Assembly (NCBI RefSeq): GCF_937936435.1
Contig: NZ_CALDDG010000002.1
Span: 20,752-84,751, forward strand
DNA from: an uncultured Sulfuricurvum sp.
Lineage (GTDB): Bacteria; Campylobacterota; Campylobacteria; Campylobacterales; Sulfurimonadaceae
DNA: 64,000 nucleotides
Direction: 5' to 3'
The notes under the pieces were generated by a model, which worked only from the letters and a program-made list of their open reading frames with translations, did not search any database and was not told where the DNA came from. Made by a program: the position numbers and the translations under genes. Within the stretch, counting starts at the first letter, position 1, and each line of letters begins with the position of its first letter. Below are positions 18,258-26,838 of this stretch, one piece after another.

Positions 18258-20622
18258 ACTGGCACCCTTCACACTCCATCGAGCGGTCTGCCGTATCTTG
18301 CTTTTGCTCCGGCGATTGGGAACGGAGGTAATAAGTCGATTTGAGACCCAGTTTCCAAGCGAGCATATAGATGTCGTTGAGATATTTCCCGCTGGCTCGG
18401 TCTAGGGTGATAAAGATATTGAGACTTTGCCCCTGATCAATCCATTTTTGGCGGATTGCCGCTGCTTTGACGAGGATCGTTTGATCGAGATCATACGCAG
18501 GGGTGTAATAGCTCCACGTATCCGGGCTGAGTTTCGGAGCTACGACCGGAATCAATCCTGAAAGATTCTCTTCAAACCATTTGCGTTTGTAGATCGGCTC
18601 GATCGTCTGCGTCGTCCCCGTGAGGATCGAGATCGAACTGGTCGGTGCGATCGCCATCAGATAGCCGTTACGCATCCCCTGACGTTTGATCGTTTCGCGC
18701 AGCTCGTCCCATTCATAGTTTGGAGCGAACAATCCGCCGCGATCGACGAGATTTTGCACCTCTGCCGTTGCGTGATCCATCGGTAGAATTCCGCGGCTCC
18801 ATTTTGACCCTGCGAATTCGGCATAAGAACCTTTTTCGACGGCAAGATCGCTGGAAGCTTTGATTGCATTGTAGCTCACCGCTTCCATCACTTCATCGAC
18901 TTTGTCAAAATGCTCTTGGCTTCCCCATACGATTTTGTTTTCCGCAAGCATCTGCGCTTCGCCCATGACGCCCAGACCGATCGCTCGGCTGCGCATGTTC
19001 GTCCGTTTTACTTTTTCCAACGGATAGAAGTTCAGATCGATTACGTTATCGAGCGCACGGATCGCAACCGGAACGATCCGATCGATATCCTCTTTGGTAT
19101 GGATACGGGAAAGATTGACCGATGCGAGGTTACATACTGCCGTCGCACCGTCGACTTTCTCTTTTTCGACGATATAAATCGGTCGTCCGCCCAGCGAATC
19201 GAGAGCCGTTACCTTGTTTGCGGGTTTTTCGATTCCGCTGTCGACTTTGACGATTTCGTCTTCTTCATAAGTGACGAAAGAACCGTCTTCAAATTTGATT
19301 TTTACCAGATAGTGATTCGGCTGCGTGTTTTGGAAAATCTCGGTGCACAGGTTTGAACTTCGGATTACTCCGTAATGGTCGTTCGGGTTGGCACGGTTGG
19401 CACTGTCTTTAAAACAAAGGAACGGGCTTCCCGTCTCGAAATACGAAGTAAGGATTTTTTTCCACAAATCTTTGGCTTTGGTATGTTCCTTGACCACATT
19501 CGGATCTTGTTCGAGTTCGAGATAGCGTTTTTCGAAATCGGCCCCGTAGAGTTCGCTGAGTTCTTTGACGTCAAACGGATCGAACATCGTCCAGATTCCG
19601 TCTTCGACGACACGTTTCATAAACATATCGTTGATCCAAAGGGCAGGGAATAAATCATGCGCACGTCGGCGCTCTTCTCCTGAGTTTTTCTTCACATCGA
19701 TAAAATCTTTGACATCCATGTGCCACGGCTCGAGATAAACGGCGATGGCCCCTTTACGGGTTCCGAGCTGATCAACCGCGATCGCGATGTCGTTGGTGAT
19801 TTTCAAAAACGGTACGGTTCCCCCTGCAGCATTCTTGTGTCCGTCGATAAATGAACCCATGGCACGCACCTGTGTCCAGTCCCAACCGATCCCGCCACCG
19901 AATTTGGAGAGCAATGCCATCTCTTTGTAGGCGTCGAAAATCCCTTCAATATTGTCCGGAGACGATCCGATGTAGCATGAACTCAGCTGATGACGGGTTG
20001 TACGGGCATTAGAGAGAGTAGGAGTCGCCATCATAACCTCAAATTTAGAGATCATATCGTAAAACTTTTTCGCCCACGTTTGACGATCCGATTCGTTTTG
20101 AGCCAGGAACATCGCTACCGCCATAAACATATGCTGAGGCAATTCGATCGGATCGCCTTTGCGGTCTTTGATCAGATAGCGGTCATACAACGTCTTAACG
20201 CCGAGGTAGTTAAACTCCAGATCGCGTTCGGGAACGATATACGCATCCAAGTCCGCTAAATCGTATTTTTCCTTCAATCCCAGAAGAATGCGCCCTTCCG
20301 CTTCACCGCGTTCAAAGTAGCTCTGCAAAGTACCGTATCCCGTAAAACCGTTGACACGGTGGTACAAGTCATAAAGAAAAAGACGCGATGCGACGAACGT
20401 CCAATTCGGAGAATCGATATCGATCTTGTCAACAGCCGTCTTGATCAGGGTTTGCTGGATCTCGTTACTGTTGATTCCGTCACGGAATTGGATCTGCGCA
20501 TCGACTTCAAGCTCGCTTTGCGATACGTTGACAAGCCCTTTGACGGCGGCAGAAGTATATTTTTGAATTTTGGTAATGTCCAACGGTTCACGGCGCCCGT
20601 TACGTTTCACAATGGTTAGCAT
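18256..20622 (-). CDS. nrdA: Class Ia ribonucleotide reductase, alpha subunit
   Basis: Catalytic subunit that reduces ribonucleoside diphosphates with NrdB. 788 residues. An N-terminal ATP-cone (IVKRNGRREPLDITKIQKY) should give dATP feedback control. The active-site region includes HQLSSCYIGSSPDNIEG and SSNLCTEIF, and the C-terminus is CEGCQ, the redox-active Cys pair that shuttles electrons from thioredoxin or glutaredoxin. A TATAAT -10 lies in the 88-base gap after purB. The purB-nrdA order is the same as in Campylobacter. Unusually for class Ia enzymes, nrdB is not adjacent but 4.7 kb away and divergently oriented. Confidence 0.96.
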   Translation of the reverse strand: MLTIVKRNGRREPLDITKIQKYTSAAVKGLVNVSQSELEVDAQIQFRDGINSNEIQQTLIKTAVDKIDIDSPNWTFVASRLFLYDLYHRVNGFTGYGTLQSYFERGEAEGRILLGLKEKYDLADLDAYIVPERDLEFNYLGVKTLYDRYLIKDRKGDPIELPQHMFMAVAMFLAQNESDRQTWAKKFYDMISKFEVMMATPTLSNARTTRHQLSSCYIGSSPDNIEGIFDAYKEMALLSKFGGGIGWDWTQVRAMGSFIDGHKNAAGGTVPFLKITNDIAIAVDQLGTRKGAIAVYLEPWHMDVKDFIDVKKNSGEERRRAHDLFPALWINDMFMKRVVEDGIWTMFDPFDVKELSELYGADFEKRYLELEQDPNVVKEHTKAKDLWKKILTSYFETGSPFLCFKDSANRANPNDHYGVIRSSNLCTEIFQNTQPNHYLVKIKFEDGSFVTYEEDEIVKVDSGIEKPANKVTALDSLGGRPIYIVEKEKVDGATAVCNLASVNLSRIHTKEDIDRIVPVAIRALDNVIDLNFYPLEKVKRTNMRSRAIGLGVMGEAQMLAENKIVWGSQEHFDKVDEVMEAVSYNAIKASSDLAVEKGSYAEFAGSKWSRGILPMDHATAEVQNLVDRGGLFAPNYEWDELRETIKRQGMRNGYLMAIAPTSSISILTGTTQTIEPIYKRKWFEENLSGLIPVVAPKLSPDTWSYYTPAYDLDQTILVKAAAIRQKWIDQGQSLNIFITLDRASGKYLNDIYMLAWKLGLKSTYYLRSQSPEQKQDTADRSMECEGCQ

Positions 20623-20710
20623 CTCTCTCCCTTAACTCTCTCAAAAGCTGTATTATAATCACTGAATATTGTATTGTTTCTTATACCGAAAGAAACTATT
20701 TTAATGATAA

Positions 20711-22039
20711 TTATTTGAACACCCGTGCAAAAATTTTATCCACATTTTTGGTGTAATAATCATAATTGAAACATTCGCGGATCGCCTCTTCGCTCAAACT
20801 TTGACGTAGCTCTTCGTCTTCCAAAAGGTATTGCAGATAGAGACTTTCCCCTTTTTCATTGACGGCACTTTTACCGTGCTGCAATCCTTCCCATACTTTC
20901 ATCGCATTGCGTTGAACAATACGGTAGGCATCTTCACGGCTTACACCCTTAAGAGGCAATTCAAGTAAAACACGTTGGGAGAAAACGAGTCCGCCGGTTA
21001 GATTAAGGTTACGCATCATGTTCTCAGGGTAGACAACAAGATTAGCGATAACACTGTTAAAACGGTGAAGCATGAAATCAGCTGTAACAAAACTGTCCGG
21101 CAACCAGAAACGCTCCGTTGAACTGTGAGAAATATCACGCTCATGCCATAACGCTACGTTTTCCATTGCAGGGATAACATAGGCTCGAACCATACGTGCT
21201 AACCCTGTGATATTCTCCGTCAATATCGGATTGCGTTTGTGCGGCATTGCGGATGAGCCTTTTTGCCCTTTCGCAAAAAACTCTTCACACTCATACACTT
21301 CGGTACGTTGCCAGTGGCGAACCTGTACCGCAAATTTTTCGATCGAGCTTGCCATCAATGCTAACGCCGAAGCAAGACGTGCATAGCGGTCACGCTGAAT
21401 AACCTGGTTAGATGCCGGAGCCGGTTTGAGTCCTAACGCTTCGCACGCATACTCTTCAAGCTCTAACGGTGCGTGAGCGAAATTACCCATGGCTCCCGAT
21501 ACCTGACCGACGGAAATCACTTCCATCGTTTGTTGCAGGTTTTCCAAATGGCGAGCCATCTCATCATACCAAACCGCTAACACCAAACCAAACGTAATCG
21601 GCTCACCGTGAATTCCGTGGCTTCGTCCGACGAGTAATGTCATCTTGTGTTCTTCGGCCCGTTTTTTGATCGATTCCATCACCATTTTGACATCATCGAT
21701 AATCAATGCCAATGAATCACGCATCTGAAGAGCGACAGCAGTATCCACCGTATCGGAAGATGTCATACCGTAGTGGAACCAACGACTCTCCTCTCCGAGG
21801 GTTTCAGAGACCGATGTCGTAAAAGCGATTAGATCATGGCGAGTAATCGCTTCGATCTCATCGATACGCTCTACACTGAACCCTGCATTCTCTACAATCT
21901 TTTTAGCATCTTCATCCGGAATGAGACCCAATTTATTCCATGCAACGACAACCGCTTTTTCAACATCGAGCCATGCTTGGTATTTTGCTTGGATACTCCA
22001 TTTGGATTTCATCTCTTCTCTGGCATAACGATCTACCAT
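20711..22039 (-). CDS. purB: Adenylosuccinate lyase
   Basis: Acts twice in purine synthesis, cleaving SAICAR and adenylosuccinate with release of fumarate. 442 residues. The fumarase/aspartase signature SSAMPHKRNP is at about residue 265, and TSSDTVDTA and RSHGIHGEP supply further active-site residues. It is divergent from the pseudouridine synthase genes across 117 bases and lies upstream of nrdA, matching the Campylobacter gene order. Confidence 0.96.
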   Translation of the reverse strand: MVDRYAREEMKSKWSIQAKYQAWLDVEKAVVVAWNKLGLIPDEDAKKIVENAGFSVERIDEIEAITRHDLIAFTTSVSETLGEESRWFHYGMTSSDTVDTAVALQMRDSLALIIDDVKMVMESIKKRAEEHKMTLLVGRSHGIHGEPITFGLVLAVWYDEMARHLENLQQTMEVISVGQVSGAMGNFAHAPLELEEYACEALGLKPAPASNQVIQRDRYARLASALALMASSIEKFAVQVRHWQRTEVYECEEFFAKGQKGSSAMPHKRNPILTENITGLARMVRAYVIPAMENVALWHERDISHSSTERFWLPDSFVTADFMLHRFNSVIANLVVYPENMMRNLNLTGGLVFSQRVLLELPLKGVSREDAYRIVQRNAMKVWEGLQHGKSAVNEKGESLYLQYLLEDEELRQSLSEEAIRECFNYDYYTKNVDKIFARVFK

Positions 22040-22156
22040 TTCTCAACTCCTTAGTATGCTAAAATGCGCTTCATAAAATAAGCCGAAAATCTTAGTATGA
22101 TATTGGCTCTTACTATAAGTTATAGTCTATCCAACCCTCCCTAAAAAGGAATTAAA

Positions 22157-23071
22157 TTGCCATTCGTTACCAAACGTCTTTACGCGCCGAATCGTCAAAA
22201 AGCCTTTCTTTTTTTGATGCATGAATTAGGTATTCCCCAAAACGAAGCGCAACGTTTAATCGCCAAAGGTAGACTTTCCCAAAACGGCATCGTCATGTCA
22301 AACAATGCAGGCTTCATCGAGGGCGAATGCGATTTTATACTGTTTGAACCTCTTTCTCTCGGATTGGAACCTACGTTTGTCGCAAGCGAATTTGCCATAT
22401 ATGATAAACCTAGCGGTTTGCTTGTTCATCCTCAAAATCGTCATACTCCCTACTCGCTTAACGATGAGATTAAACACCGTTTCGGTCATGAAGCGAACAT
22501 CACCCATCGTATCGACCAAGAGACGAGTGGATTGGTTTTGGCCGCGCGAAACAAAGAGAGTGAACGTGTTCTAAAAATGATGTTTGAAGAGCGCCAAATC
22601 ACTAAGAAATATTTAGCTATGGTGAAAGGTCATCTGTCGCAGCCTCTCGATATTCAAGAACCTCTTTTACGCCGTGAAGATTCCAGTTCCATTATTCGGA
22701 TGATTGTACGTGTTCATCCCGAGGGAAAACCTTCGCGCACATTTATCATCCCGCTTCACTATTTTCCCGAGACCGATACAACTCTCGTCGAGGCTTCACC
22801 TTATACCGGACGCCAACATCAGATACGCGTTCATTTGTTTCACGTGAAACATCCGATCATCGGAGATCCGATCTACAATCAAGATGAAACCGATGCCGTC
22901 CGTTTTTTAGATCGTGAGATGAGTGAAGCGGAACGTTTTACGAATACCGGTGCTTCCCGCCTCTTGCTTCATGCGTATTCACTCGATTTTACCTACAATA
23001 GCAATCCGTATCATATTGTCTCGCAAGAAGACTTTATCACACAATGTTTTGAAGCAATGAAGCAAAAATAA
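22157..23071 (+). CDS. RluA-family rRNA/tRNA pseudouridine synthase, copy 1
   Basis: 304 residues. An S4-like N-terminal segment (ELGIPQNEAQRLIAKGRLSQ) precedes the RluA catalytic motif HRIDQETSGLVL, which contains the Asp nucleophile. The start is TTG with AAGGA seven bases upstream. The protein is a clear paralogue of the next gene, 4 bases downstream, and both begin PFVTK. Its C-terminal part carries a perfect 16-bp parS-like palindrome that encodes part of HLFHVKHPI. A pseudouridine synthase is also adjacent to purB-nrdA in Campylobacter. The target uridine cannot be told. Confidence 0.88.
   Translation: MPFVTKRLYAPNRQKAFLFLMHELGIPQNEAQRLIAKGRLSQNGIVMSNNAGFIEGECDFILFEPLSLGLEPTFVASEFAIYDKPSGLLVHPQNRHTPYSLNDEIKHRFGHEANITHRIDQETSGLVLAARNKESERVLKMMFEERQITKKYLAMVKGHLSQPLDIQEPLLRREDSSSIIRMIVRVHPEGKPSRTFIIPLHYFPETDTTLVEASPYTGRQHQIRVHLFHVKHPIIGDPIYNQDETDAVRFLDREMSEAERFTNTGASRLLLHAYSLDFTYNSNPYHIVSQEDFITQCFEAMKQK
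22835..22850. other. parS-like centromere site 1 (inside coding sequence)
   Basis: Perfect palindrome TGTTTCACGTGAAACA, matching the widespread parS consensus TGTTNCACGTGAAACA bound by ParB/Spo0J. It lies about 4 kb left of dnaA, where parS sites are usually found, within the first pseudouridine synthase gene. Confidence 0.85.
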
Positions 23072-23075
23072 TCCT

Positions 23076-24002
23076 ATGCCGTTCGTTACCAAAAAACTTC
23101 ATTCTCCCATTCGCCAACAAGCACTTTCATTTTTAATGAATGAACTCGGATATTCACGCAGCGAGGCTCAGCGTCTGATTACAAGAGGACGAATCTCACA
23201 AAACGGTACCGTTATGAATGAGCAGTTCGGATACATTGAAGAAGGTGATTTTGAGTTCATCTGTTTTGAACCGTTATCATACGGTTTCAAACCTATGTTT
23301 GTTGCTAACGACTTTGTCGTCTATGACAAACCCAATGGTTTGTGCGTTCATCCCAATAGCCGTAAATCGGGATATTCTCTGAACGATGAAATCAAACATC
23401 TCTACGGAAATGAAGCTAACGCAACCCATCGTATCGATCAGGAGACAAGCGGTTTGGTTTTAGTCTCTCTCAATAAAAACAGTGAAGCCGTTTTAAAGCG
23501 GTTATTCTCTGAACGACGTATCACCAAACGTTATCTCGCTATGGTAAAAGGGCATCTCAAAGAGCCTCTGGATATCAACGAGCCGCTCCTTCGAAACGAT
23601 CACCCCAATCTATTAGTCAGCATGGTCGTCAAAGTAGACAGTGCAGGAAAAGTATCACGTACCCTCATAAAGCCGCTGCGCTATTTTCCTGAATCAGATA
23701 CTACTTTGGTGGAAGCCTCACCGCTCACCGGACGTACCCATCAAATCAGAGTCCACTTGTTTCACGTGAAACATCCTATCGTCGGAGATCCGGTTTACGG
23801 CCAGGATCAAGCCGATATCGAACGGTATATACGAAAAGAGCTGTCAAGGGAAGAGATATATCAAAAGAGCGGTGCAACCCGTCTTTTACTTCATGCTCAT
23901 ACATTAGAATTTGAATATAGCGGTATCTCCTACCGAATTATTTCGGAAAGAGATTTCGGTGCGGAGTGTTTGGAAGCGATGAAAATCAATCCACGCATCT
24001 AA
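23076..24002 (+). CDS. RluA-family rRNA/tRNA pseudouridine synthase, copy 2
   Basis: 308 residues, aligned end to end with copy 1 (start PFVTKKLHSPIRQ, S4-like ELGYSRSEAQRLITRGRISQ, catalytic HRIDQETSGLVL). It has diverged in many positions, so the duplication is not recent, and the two may modify different sites. It starts with ATG 4 bases after copy 1. It carries the second parS palindrome at the same protein position. The 3' end overlaps the converging acyltransferase gene by 17 bases. Confidence 0.88.
   Translation: MPFVTKKLHSPIRQQALSFLMNELGYSRSEAQRLITRGRISQNGTVMNEQFGYIEEGDFEFICFEPLSYGFKPMFVANDFVVYDKPNGLCVHPNSRKSGYSLNDEIKHLYGNEANATHRIDQETSGLVLVSLNKNSEAVLKRLFSERRITKRYLAMVKGHLKEPLDINEPLLRNDHPNLLVSMVVKVDSAGKVSRTLIKPLRYFPESDTTLVEASPLTGRTHQIRVHLFHVKHPIVGDPVYGQDQADIERYIRKELSREEIYQKSGATRLLLHAHTLEFEYSGISYRIISERDFGAECLEAMKINPRI
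23759..23774. other. parS-like centromere site 2 (inside coding sequence)
   Basis: The same perfect palindrome TGTTTCACGTGAAACA as at 22835, 924 bases further on, in the homologous position of the second paralogue. Flanking silent positions have drifted while the 16 bases are identical. Confidence 0.85.
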
Positions 24003-25710
24003 TATAGCGTTGGCGTTTTGACTCTTTGATTTTACGGATATCGACTAATATATAACCGTCAATACAACTATTGAAATCGGTATCGATCCCGAAATCCATA
24101 AATTGGACTCCACCCTCTTCACACAACTCACTGTATTGTTTATAAAGGGTAGGAACCGATACGTCAAAGGCTTTGAGATAGTCTTTAAGACGTCTAAAGT
24201 CTTCAGCATAGTCTTCTCCGCTGAATAACTCCGTAAATTCCGCACGCACATAATCTGAGAGATGGTAAGGCGATTTTGCTTTTACCATCGTGTGATCCGA
24301 ACCGAAATAGAGAGAATAAAAATAGACTAAAGCTTCTTGGGCGTGTTTCGGAAAACTCCCTGAAATACTGACAGGACCCATCATATATTTGATGTGCGGA
24401 TTATGGCTCAAATAGGCCCCGATCCCTTGCCAAAGATAATCTAATGCTCGACTTCCCCAGTATTTCGGCTGAACAAAACTGCGTCCCAACTCAATAGCAT
24501 CTTCTAGCACCGAATCGAATTGATCGTTCATTTCGCATAAATCGCTCATGTATAATCCCTCTTTACCCAGCCAAGAGAGAATCCATTCACACTCTCCGAT
24601 ACGATAGGCGCCTGCAATTTCAAGAGCCTCATCGTCCCACAATACTAGATGATGATAATAGCGGTCATACGCATCGACATCACGGGCGCGTCCGCTCCCT
24701 TCTCCTACTTTTCGAAAAGAGTACTCACGTAATCTTCCAATTTCGTTGATGATATTTGGAGCGTATTCTTGTTCGATCAAATAAATCTGTTTGTTATCAC
24801 TTGTCAACCCGATCTGTTCCCCTTTACGAAGCTCTGCTCTGAGATCCTGACGCGATACGGGATGAGCAATCGAACATTCGGTAGGATATATCCCTTTTTT
24901 CCCTTTCGAGAGTCTCAAGAGGTGTTTACGGAACAATCGCGCATGACGTTTTTCAGTCAAATTAAAATCGTTAAGCGCTTTCTCACTGACCATTTGACCG
25001 ATCGTAAAATCAAAAACCCGATTACGAGCGGCAAAAATCTCATGACTTAACAACAATGCCCCTAACGGTTTGTAAATCCATGAGACGCCATAGAAAAGAG
25101 GACTATTCTTTCCTTTGATATAAATAGGAAGGATCGGCGTTGCGTTACGCTTCGCAAATTTAATAAATCCCCCTTTCCATGCACCCTCTTTAATACCGAA
25201 AAATCCGGCACGGGAAACTTCGCCTGAAGGGAAAAAGATAACGGCTTCTTCCGCTTGTAACGCATTGTCGATTTGACGTAATGCATTTTTGGAGAGTTTA
25301 TCGTTGAAATTATCGACGCCGATCATAAACTCTTTGAGCTGTACGATTTCAGAGAGCATACGATTAGCAACGATTTTCACTTTTCTATCCTGACGGACGG
25401 AACATACCATTTGTATCAGACACAAAGCATCCAATGCCCCCAACGGATGATTGGCTACTATAATAACTTTTCCCATAGAAGGAATATTTTCAATTTGCCG
25501 ATGAACGGTCTTATACGATACATTTAAATATTCCAAAACGGCATTAATGAATTCCAAACCGTTTTTACCCTCATGCATTTCCATAAAACGGTTAATCGAT
25601 TTTTCATGAAGAAGAAGTCGTGTCAATCCGACAATCGTTTTATTGATTAAAGGAGGATATTGAAATACCTTCGGGTGTTCTTTGCGTAAAATCATTTCTG
25701 CATTAACCAT
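23986..25710 (-). CDS. Bifunctional acyltransferase, OlsF-like (ornithine lipid synthesis)
   Basis: 574 residues in two domains. The N-terminal half is a PlsC-type acyltransferase with VANHPLGALDAL (the H..D catalytic motif), FFPSGEVSRAG and PILPIYIKG. The C-terminal half is a GNAT/OlsB-like acyltransferase (IGRLREYSFRKVGEGSGR, then AGAYRIGECEWIL and SDLCEMN). This fusion matches the OlsF class that makes phosphate-free ornithine lipids, replacing phospholipids when phosphate is short. The window also carries a full Pho/Pst locus. The specific product is inferred; a generic hemolysin-like acyltransferase is the alternative. Confidence 0.72.
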   Translation of the reverse strand: MVNAEMILRKEHPKVFQYPPLINKTIVGLTRLLLHEKSINRFMEMHEGKNGLEFINAVLEYLNVSYKTVHRQIENIPSMGKVIIVANHPLGALDALCLIQMVCSVRQDRKVKIVANRMLSEIVQLKEFMIGVDNFNDKLSKNALRQIDNALQAEEAVIFFPSGEVSRAGFFGIKEGAWKGGFIKFAKRNATPILPIYIKGKNSPLFYGVSWIYKPLGALLLSHEIFAARNRVFDFTIGQMVSEKALNDFNLTEKRHARLFRKHLLRLSKGKKGIYPTECSIAHPVSRQDLRAELRKGEQIGLTSDNKQIYLIEQEYAPNIINEIGRLREYSFRKVGEGSGRARDVDAYDRYYHHLVLWDDEALEIAGAYRIGECEWILSWLGKEGLYMSDLCEMNDQFDSVLEDAIELGRSFVQPKYWGSRALDYLWQGIGAYLSHNPHIKYMMGPVSISGSFPKHAQEALVYFYSLYFGSDHTMVKAKSPYHLSDYVRAEFTELFSGEDYAEDFRRLKDYLKAFDVSVPTLYKQYSELCEEGGVQFMDFGIDTDFNSCIDGYILVDIRKIKESKRQRYIRCVD

Positions 25711-26169
25711 CGTCTTTATCCTCTGTTTTCACATCTATTAATCAAATAGTAAAATGTATCGATTTCAGTGTGATTACGTTTTGATTACTGCTGTGTAACA
25801 TAATTGTTCGAAAACAAAATCTCGAATTATGTGAATAACTTTTTATAACAATGGCTTAATGAATATTTAACCGGGTAAAATTCTCGGAAGTCCCTAAAAT
25901 AGGCGTTTTAAGGCTGGTTGAAGGTAGTGATTTCAGTCTATATTTATCTAAATATTTTCTGAAATGGAGAAGAATTTTTACAGATTATTTGAAAAAATCG
26001 GTTTAACTTATTCACAGAGCACTCACAGTGTGAATATTACACATTTTTAAAATTTTTCTTTTTTTCTTATACATTTAAGAAAATTCTCAGTGCTGTAACA
26101 AGGATAAACATTTAAGCGTTTTATCAATCTCAAAATATTAAGACTCTCTAAGCCTCTTTAGGTACACTT
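25711..26169. other. AT-rich intergenic region with DnaA boxes, probable outer part of oriC
   Basis: 459 bases with no supportable gene. It contains DnaA-box-like 9-mers TGTGAATAA (25830-25838), TTATTCACA (26008-26016) and TGTGAATAT (26029-26037), plus long A/T runs near 26040-26070 that could unwind. Genes on both sides are transcribed leftwards. Together with the two other box clusters around dnaA, this suggests an extended origin. Confidence 0.5.
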
Positions 26170-26703
26170 TTACCCTAGCGACTCTCCTGGTGTGTTAGTC
26201 GCTTTTCGTACTTTCTGACTCTTTTGATTTAAATCCAATTTGACTCTTTGCGCATGAGCGATTGCAACCGCCATAGCATCGGTAATATCCAACGGTTTAA
26301 TCTCTTTGGTAATCCCTAAAATCTGTTTCACCATAAAAGCCACTTGTTCTTTTGCCGCCTTTGCTTTTCCCGTCAATGCTTTTTTGACTTGTAACGGTGT
26401 ATATTCGGCAAACATCCCGTATTCCTGTAATAATTTAAGAGTGATTGCCCCTCTAAACTGTGCCAGTTTTAAAACAGTCTTCGGATTGTGGGCATAGAAA
26501 ATATCTTCCATCGCTACCTCATCGATAGTATGAGAACGAAACAGTTGTTCAATCGCCTCACACACTTGGGGAATTTGATATTGAAGCGCTTCACTTTTCA
26601 TCTTGATCAATCCGGCTTCGACAAGACGAATTTTTTGCCCTTCTATACTTACAAGTGCATAACCGCAATTACGGGTCCCCGGGTCTATCCCCAATATCGT
26701 CAT
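26170..26703 (-). CDS. ruvC: Crossover junction endodeoxyribonuclease RuvC
   Basis: Resolves Holliday junctions with RuvAB. 177 residues. Acidic catalytic residues lie in the expected contexts: Asp in [15 protein letters not shown] at the N-terminus, Glu in VAMEDIFYA, and the C-terminal pair in [13 protein letters not shown]. It is divergent from dnaA, with DnaA-box-like motifs between them. ruvC-dnaA adjacency is known in several Campylobacterota. Confidence 0.95.
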   Translation of the reverse strand: MTILGIDPGTRNCGYALVSIEGQKIRLVEAGLIKMKSEALQYQIPQVCEAIEQLFRSHTIDEVAMEDIFYAHNPKTVLKLAQFRGAITLKLLQEYGMFAEYTPLQVKKALTGKAKAAKEQVAFMVKQILGITKEIKPLDITDAMAVAIAHAQRVKLDLNQKSQKVRKATNTPGESLG

Positions 26704-26738
26704 ACTCTTCCGCCTTACAAATTTTATATGCCGTAAAT

Positions 26739-26826
26739 CTGTTCACATAGGTGAATATCTTTTATTCACCTCTTCTTTGAACCTAATTATAGGCAAATAT
26801 TGGTATTATTCACATCACTATTCACA
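26739..26826. other. DnaA-box cluster upstream of dnaA (oriC part)
   Basis: Within 88 bases: CTGTTCACA (26739-26747), GGTGAATAT (26750-26758), TTATTCACC (26762-26770), TTATTCACA (26806-26814) and CTATTCACA (26818-26826). They follow the TTATTCACA-type consensus of Campylobacterota rather than strict TTATCCACA. They may serve both initiation and autoregulation of dnaA. Confidence 0.7.
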
Positions 26827-26838
26827 GGGAACAAAAAA

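Noticed and set aside
20623..20710. NrdR box or Fur box upstream of nrdA
   Set aside because: Only partial matches (ACAATATTCAG, TGATAATTATT); not good enough to report as a site.
25711..26169. Short open frames of 14-28 codons in the olsF-ruvC gap
   Set aside because: None has a ribosome binding site or hydrophobic pattern like the 18.1 kb ORF; the gap is better explained by DnaA boxes.
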